Below are positions 60,298 to 64,000 of a stretch of DNA of 64,000 bases, in pieces. Both the position numbers and the translations under genes were made by a program. This stretch comes from JAKFYM01 sp964416595 (GTDB lineage: Bacteria > Bdellovibrionota > UBA1018 > CAIPTA01): positions 62,001 to 126,000 of the forward strand of contig CAYQES010000003.1 in assembly GCA_964416595.1 (NCBI GenBank), read 5' to 3'. Every line of letters begins with the position of its first letter. Positions within the stretch are counted from its first letter, which is position 1. The notes beneath the pieces were generated by a model. It made no database searches. It saw only the letters and a program-made list of their open reading frames with translations, and was not told where the DNA came from.

Positions 60298-61235
60298 GAG
60301 ATACCCGCCAACACTTCCCTCGCCCGGGCCGAATCCTCTTTGATCTGCGACAATAATTCCTGCACGCCCGCAAACTTTTTCTCGGGCCTTAAAAAAGCAT
60401 AAAAATTCACCTGAATCTCATCGCCATACATATCACTATCGAAATCAAACAAATGGGTTTCAACTTTCAAAGGCAGATCCGTGCCGTCGCCCTTGAAGGT
60501 GGGATTGTAGCCGATATTAGAAATGCTGTTATACCAAGTGCCCCGCCACAAAGTACGAGTCGCATACACCCCTACTTTTGGGTAGCGGCGGTTTTCTGTT
60601 TGCAAGTTGGCAGTAGGAACACCAATGGTGCGGCCCCGGCCTTCGCCCCGCCACACTAAGCCCCGCAAGAAAAAAGTGCGACCTAAACATTCATTCACGA
60701 GGGGGATTTCGCCCTCACTTAAGGCTTTCCGAACAAGAGAGCTTGAAACCGCCTGCCCATCCACCCGGAAAGGCTCCACCACATGGATCTCGATGCCCCG
60801 GTTCTCGGCCAATTGTTTTAGTACGTCCACGGAACCCGTGCGCTCTTTTCCGAAGGCAAAGTCGTAGCCTAGATACAAAACCTTCGTGGCCAAAGCCCGC
60901 ACCAAGAAATTATCCACGAACTCTTCGGGCCTGGTATTGCTGAATTCCCGGCTAAAGGGCTGCTCCACAATCACTTCCATGCCGTATTGGCTGAGAAGTT
61001 CCGCCCGTTCTTCATAGGAGTTTAAAAGATAGGGCTCGGAAGTGGCCCGGATCACAAAATACGGGTGTGGACGAAAAGTGATCGCCACGGCCACGCCCTG
61101 GATGCGCTGGCTGTGGGCGTGCACCCGCCGTAAAAGCTCTTGGTGCCCACAATGCACGCCATCGAAATTGCCGATGGTAACCACGGCATTTTTGAGGGTG
61201 GAGGGCAGCTCTGTCATTCCCTTGTAAACAGGCAT
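60294..61235 (-). CDS. ribF: Bifunctional riboflavin kinase/FAD synthetase
   Basis: Makes FMN and FAD from riboflavin, 313 residues. N-terminal nucleotidyltransferase domain with TIGNFDGVHCGHQ and the later SSSLVRKAL, C-terminal kinase domain with GRTIGVPTANL and the NIGYNPTF stretch. I chose the ATG at 61233-61235 because MPVYKGMTELPS aligns with the usual family start; an ATG at 61257-61259 would add eight residues and overlap the start codon of the divergent kinase gene. The stop overlaps the preceding plus-strand gene by 4 bp. Confidence 0.95.
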   Translation of the reverse strand: MPVYKGMTELPSTLKNAVVTIGNFDGVHCGHQELLRRVHAHSQRIQGVAVAITFRPHPYFVIRATSEPYLLNSYEERAELLSQYGMEVIVEQPFSREFSNTRPEEFVDNFLVRALATKVLYLGYDFAFGKERTGSVDVLKQLAENRGIEIHVVEPFRVDGQAVSSSLVRKALSEGEIPLVNECLGRTFFLRGLVWRGEGRGRTIGVPTANLQTENRRYPKVGVYATRTLWRGTWYNSISNIGYNPTFKGDGTDLPLKVETHLFDFDSDMYGDEIQVNFYAFLRPEKKFAGVQELLSQIKEDSARAREVLAGIS

Positions 61236-61257
61236 AAGGCGTGGGATATCATAACGC

Positions 61258-63099
61258 ATGTTTTCCAGGAAAGTCATTCTTCGAGCACTGGCGTGCGCGC
61301 TCTTGGCCATGGTGCCGTTTCCGGAGCAGGAAAACCAGCTCTACGACCTTAAAACCCGGCTCCTAGCCCGCACCTATTTCCAGCGCCCTGAATCTGTGGT
61401 GGTTGTAGAGATTTCCAAAGAAGATTTTGAGGTATTGCGTAGGCGTTTTGGCAAAAGCCAGGAACCAAGCGCCCTCGGGCCATGGCGGGAGAAGTTTGAT
61501 GCCCTCAGGAATCAATTTTTCTGGGATGATGGTGTTTATGAAACCTTGCTGCAACGAATTTTAGACAGCGATCCGAAACGGGTCCTTGTCACGTTCTTCT
61601 ACAGTGAAAGCCTCGTGCTCCTGCAAGGAAACCCCAAACTCCAGCAATTGGCTAGGCAGCCCGCTGTGCTCTGGGCCAGTCAATTTGATCTCGACCAAAA
61701 ACTCCTGAAACCAGCGCCAGAACTCACGGGCATCGAAAACTATGGTTTCACTAATTTGCACCAGGATATCGACGGAGTGGTCCGTCGAGCGTACCTCCTA
61801 CAAAAAAACCATATGTCTCTGCCGTTTCGTGCGTTGGTGGACGGGCCAGATTCTCTCAAAACCTCCATGCCGCTAAACGATCCATTTTTCATCCGCTTTC
61901 GCGGCGGCCCAGGCTACATCCCCACTTGCCAGGTTTTAGATCTCTTTGATCCTGATAACGACAAAAACAACTGCGGCTCTTTGCGGGATAAATTTGTGAT
62001 CCTTTCTCCCACGGGCAATATCGTGGCAGGTGCTAGCCTCTATCGCACGCCTGTTGGCCCCATGAGCCGGGGCGAAGTGCTCGCCAATATTTTGCTCACG
62101 GCTCAAAGCGCGAATCCTGTGCTCACTTTGAGCTCGTATCTTTTATTTTTCGCCGTGCTTGGCCATTGCTTAGGTTTGGCGCGGATTGTGTTGCAGTCTG
62201 GTGGCCGCCGGCAACTGCGCATCGCTTTGTTTTTCCTGCTGGGAGAAGCCTTTGTTTCGCTTTTACTCCTCCGTTTCTTTTCGCTCCACGTTCCTTTGAT
62301 TCCGTTCGTGATCGGCACCGTGTTTTCCTACCTAGCTTTTCTCTGGTTGAAATTTGCTTTGCAAGAATCCAAACGCTGGCAGGCAGAAAAAAAGAACCAG
62401 TATCTGCGGGAATTAGACGAACTAAAATCCAACTTCCTCTCGCTGATGAGCCACGATCTCAAAACACCCATTGCCAAAGTGCAAGCCCTCACGGAGCGCC
62501 TCACCCGGGAAGCCCGCACCCTTACAGACGACCAAAAAGAAATTCTCTCTTCGATCCAAAAGAGCAACGAAGAATTGGGCGAGTATATTTTGAGCATTCT
62601 TAATTTCCAGCGGATCGAATCCCAGGAAATGAAACTCAACAAAAAAAGCCACGATATAAATTTGCTCATCGAAGAAGTAACCCAGCGCCTCGCCCCCCTT
62701 TCACAAGAAAAAGGCATCACTGTAAATCTGGAATTAGAGCCCATGTTTGCACTGGCCCTCGATGAACAACTCATCAAACAAGTGCTAAATAACTTGATCG
62801 ACAACGCCATCAAGTACAATAAAGCAGGAACGGTGGTAACCGTGCGCTCCCAGGATCTTGAGGATTATATAGAAGTAACCGTAGCCGATGATGGTGTGGG
62901 CATTGATTCTCAGCAAATGGATCGCTTGTTTAAAAAATTCTCCCGGGCGGAAAAAGGCACTTCGGAGCGAGTAAAAGGCACAGGCCTCGGGCTCTATTTG
63001 GCCAAATATTTTATCGAACTCCACGGGGGCGATATCCAGGTGGAAAGCGAAATCGGCAAAGGCACAACGTTTCGTTTTCGGATGCCGGTGGCGGATTAA
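61258..63099 (+). CDS. CHASE2-type sensor histidine kinase
   Basis: 613 residues: an N-terminal helix, an extracytoplasmic CHASE2-like sensor domain (about 25-270, with VVVVEISKEDFEVL and GFTNLHQDIDGVVRR), three closely spaced membrane helices (about 280-370), then HisKA with phosphoacceptor H399 in LMSHDLKTPIAKV and an HATPase domain with the N box (NNLIDNAIKYN), G1 (DDGVGI) and G2 (GTGLGLYLAKY). No response regulator gene is adjacent, so it is an orphan kinase here. Start codons of this gene and ribF lie head to head. Confidence 0.92.
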   Translation: MFSRKVILRALACALLAMVPFPEQENQLYDLKTRLLARTYFQRPESVVVVEISKEDFEVLRRRFGKSQEPSALGPWREKFDALRNQFFWDDGVYETLLQRILDSDPKRVLVTFFYSESLVLLQGNPKLQQLARQPAVLWASQFDLDQKLLKPAPELTGIENYGFTNLHQDIDGVVRRAYLLQKNHMSLPFRALVDGPDSLKTSMPLNDPFFIRFRGGPGYIPTCQVLDLFDPDNDKNNCGSLRDKFVILSPTGNIVAGASLYRTPVGPMSRGEVLANILLTAQSANPVLTLSSYLLFFAVLGHCLGLARIVLQSGGRRQLRIALFFLLGEAFVSLLLLRFFSLHVPLIPFVIGTVFSYLAFLWLKFALQESKRWQAEKKNQYLRELDELKSNFLSLMSHDLKTPIAKVQALTERLTREARTLTDDQKEILSSIQKSNEELGEYILSILNFQRIESQEMKLNKKSHDINLLIEEVTQRLAPLSQEKGITVNLELEPMFALALDEQLIKQVLNNLIDNAIKYNKAGTVVTVRSQDLEDYIEVTVADDGVGIDSQQMDRLFKKFSRAEKGTSERVKGTGLGLYLAKYFIELHGGDIQVESEIGKGTTFRFRMPVAD

Positions 63100-64000
63100 C
63101 GAAAATTCTTCGTTAAACTATCGCAAACTTTTTTATAATACTCGTATACAGCTTCCTGTACGTCGTCCATCTCATCTTCATCCCGCAGAAAAACTCCAAC
63201 AGGAGCAGAATCATTATAGGTAAAGGCTCGTACAATGCTTGGGGCGTAGAACCGCTTGCCAGCATAGATCAAAATATTATTTCGTTTTGGGCGGTTGGAA
63301 TCATACACATTCATTTGGTACTCTCCGGGCGCCATCTCTTGGATAGAAGTTACAAGCACCACGTGTTGGGCCGTAACATCGGCTCGGATGATCACCAATG
63401 GCATTCTTCCTTGCTGCATATTTTTCAGGATTTTTGCCATGGTGGAAGCATCCGCATCTTCGCTGCGCTCTCTTTCGTCGAGCACTAAATCAAGATTTCC
63501 TGGATCGTAAAAACGATCTTTCTGTTTTAGTTCTATCTCCGAACGGAAATCACGGCCTGTTTTTGCGTCTCCCCTTAAGAGCGATTGAATCGTGGGGCTT
63601 GATTCTGGAGACTCACAATTTAAGCAATGATCGGCTAACGGAATCACTCGGCGATTGAGCGCCGTTAAACATCCATCTAATCTAGGATTTTCTATGCACT
63701 TTCGATTGTGACGATTGGGAGAGGCGCCTCGGCTAATTTCTAAAAGCGCATTTAAGATATTTTTTTCTTGAGCTTCACTTTTGCGGCCAGTTTGAAATCG
63801 TAGAAGATAGAAAAACTCCCTCTGGGTGAGACTCAAAGACCAGCACTGCCCTAAACTATTGGCCGCCCAATTTGTTACAGGGATATGTTTTGCGAGAGAA
63901 AAGGCATCTGGCTGTAATTTCGTAAGCACATTACTCTCTGTTAGTCTTTCACAGGAGAGATCGCTCACTAGAGAATCGGATATACGAATGCCCTCTTGGT
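63096..64000 (-). CDS. Papain-like cysteine peptidase-related protein (partial)
   Basis: The frame is open to the right edge, so the N-terminus is missing; a GTG at 63966-63968 could be an internal start. About 300 residues are visible. A GQCWSLS motif (Gln and Cys spaced as in papain-fold enzymes), AQHVVLVTSI (His) and VYDSNRP (Asp/Asn) follow in the order of a C39/papain-like catalytic triad. The Asp-Asn-Pro ending is common in such peptidases. No known family is assigned. It is convergent with the kinase gene, overlapping by 4 bp around TTAA. Confidence 0.65.
   Translation of the reverse strand, partial: QEGIRISDSLVSDLSCERLTESNVLTKLQPDAFSLAKHIPVTNWAANSLGQCWSLSLTQREFFYLLRFQTGRKSEAQEKNILNALLEISRGASPNRHNRKCIENPRLDGCLTALNRRVIPLADHCLNCESPESSPTIQSLLRGDAKTGRDFRSEIELKQKDRFYDPGNLDLVLDERERSEDADASTMAKILKNMQQGRMPLVIIRADVTAQHVVLVTSIQEMAPGEYQMNVYDSNRPKRNNILIYAGKRFYAPSIVRAFTYNDSAPVGVFLRDEDEMDDVQEAVYEYYKKVCDSLTKNFR

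Overview
The window comes from a Gram-negative, aerobically respiring bacterium of moderate GC content. Gene content points to the former Deltaproteobacteria, most likely Bdellovibrionota; this is inference, since no rRNA or other taxonomic marker is present. The clues are a full alternative complex III (ACIII) operon next to a caa3 oxidase, System II cytochrome c maturation, a tiny lysine-rich histone-like protein, and a lipid A operon carrying a Gfo/Idh/MocA oxidoreductase. I see no rRNA, tRNA, CRISPR array, insertion sequence or prophage. No gene-free stretch exceeds 300 bases; the longest are 23208-23499 (promoter and leader of the histone-like gene) and 26344-26641 (gene remnant and terminator).

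1-16.3 kb, respiration, almost all on the minus strand. In transcription order: resB-ccsA (cytochrome c maturation), then actABCDEF (quinol:cytochrome c oxidoreductase), sco, and coxB-coxA-coxC-coxD. The last gene runs off the left edge and is a subunit IV-like protein fused to cytochrome c. One unrecognised membrane protein gene (4726-5487) sits on the opposite strand between actF and sco.

16.4-28.5 kb, housekeeping and small genes. gapA-pgk-tpiA-secG form a minus-strand operon. Then come a YhaM-like HD nuclease, a PilZ protein, a ComM/YifB homologue with a degraded ATPase site, the 26-residue histone-like protein, sppA, two AT-rich lineage-specific genes, and rpsA with a clear terminator.

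28.6-44.1 kb, envelope biogenesis. A long overlapping minus-strand operon encodes skp, lpxD, fabZ, lpxA, a gnnA-like oxidoreductase, lpxB, lpxK, an LpxL-type acyltransferase, a DUF3108 lipoprotein, a heptosyltransferase and a GT4 glycosyltransferase. Upstream lie bamA, lolD and lolC/E, with one plus-strand outer-membrane protein gene between bamA and skp.

44.2-49.4 kb: an HNH nuclease gene with a perfect 16-bp inverted repeat in its linker, lysS, a Mrp-DUF971 fusion, and wecB.

49.5-56.4 kb: the most interesting region, a tightly coupled plus-strand cluster divergent from wecB. It encodes an outer-membrane barrel, an NfrB-like GT2 synthase, a DUF2334 deacetylase-like protein, an unrecognised two-module periplasmic protein and a GH113-like hydrolase. 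With wecB it looks like a ManNAc-type exopolysaccharide synthesis and secretion system in which the two activities of PgaB are split into separate proteins.

56.5-64 kb: anmK, lpxC, a secreted HExxH protein, ribF, a CHASE2 histidine kinase, and a papain-like protein cut by the right edge.
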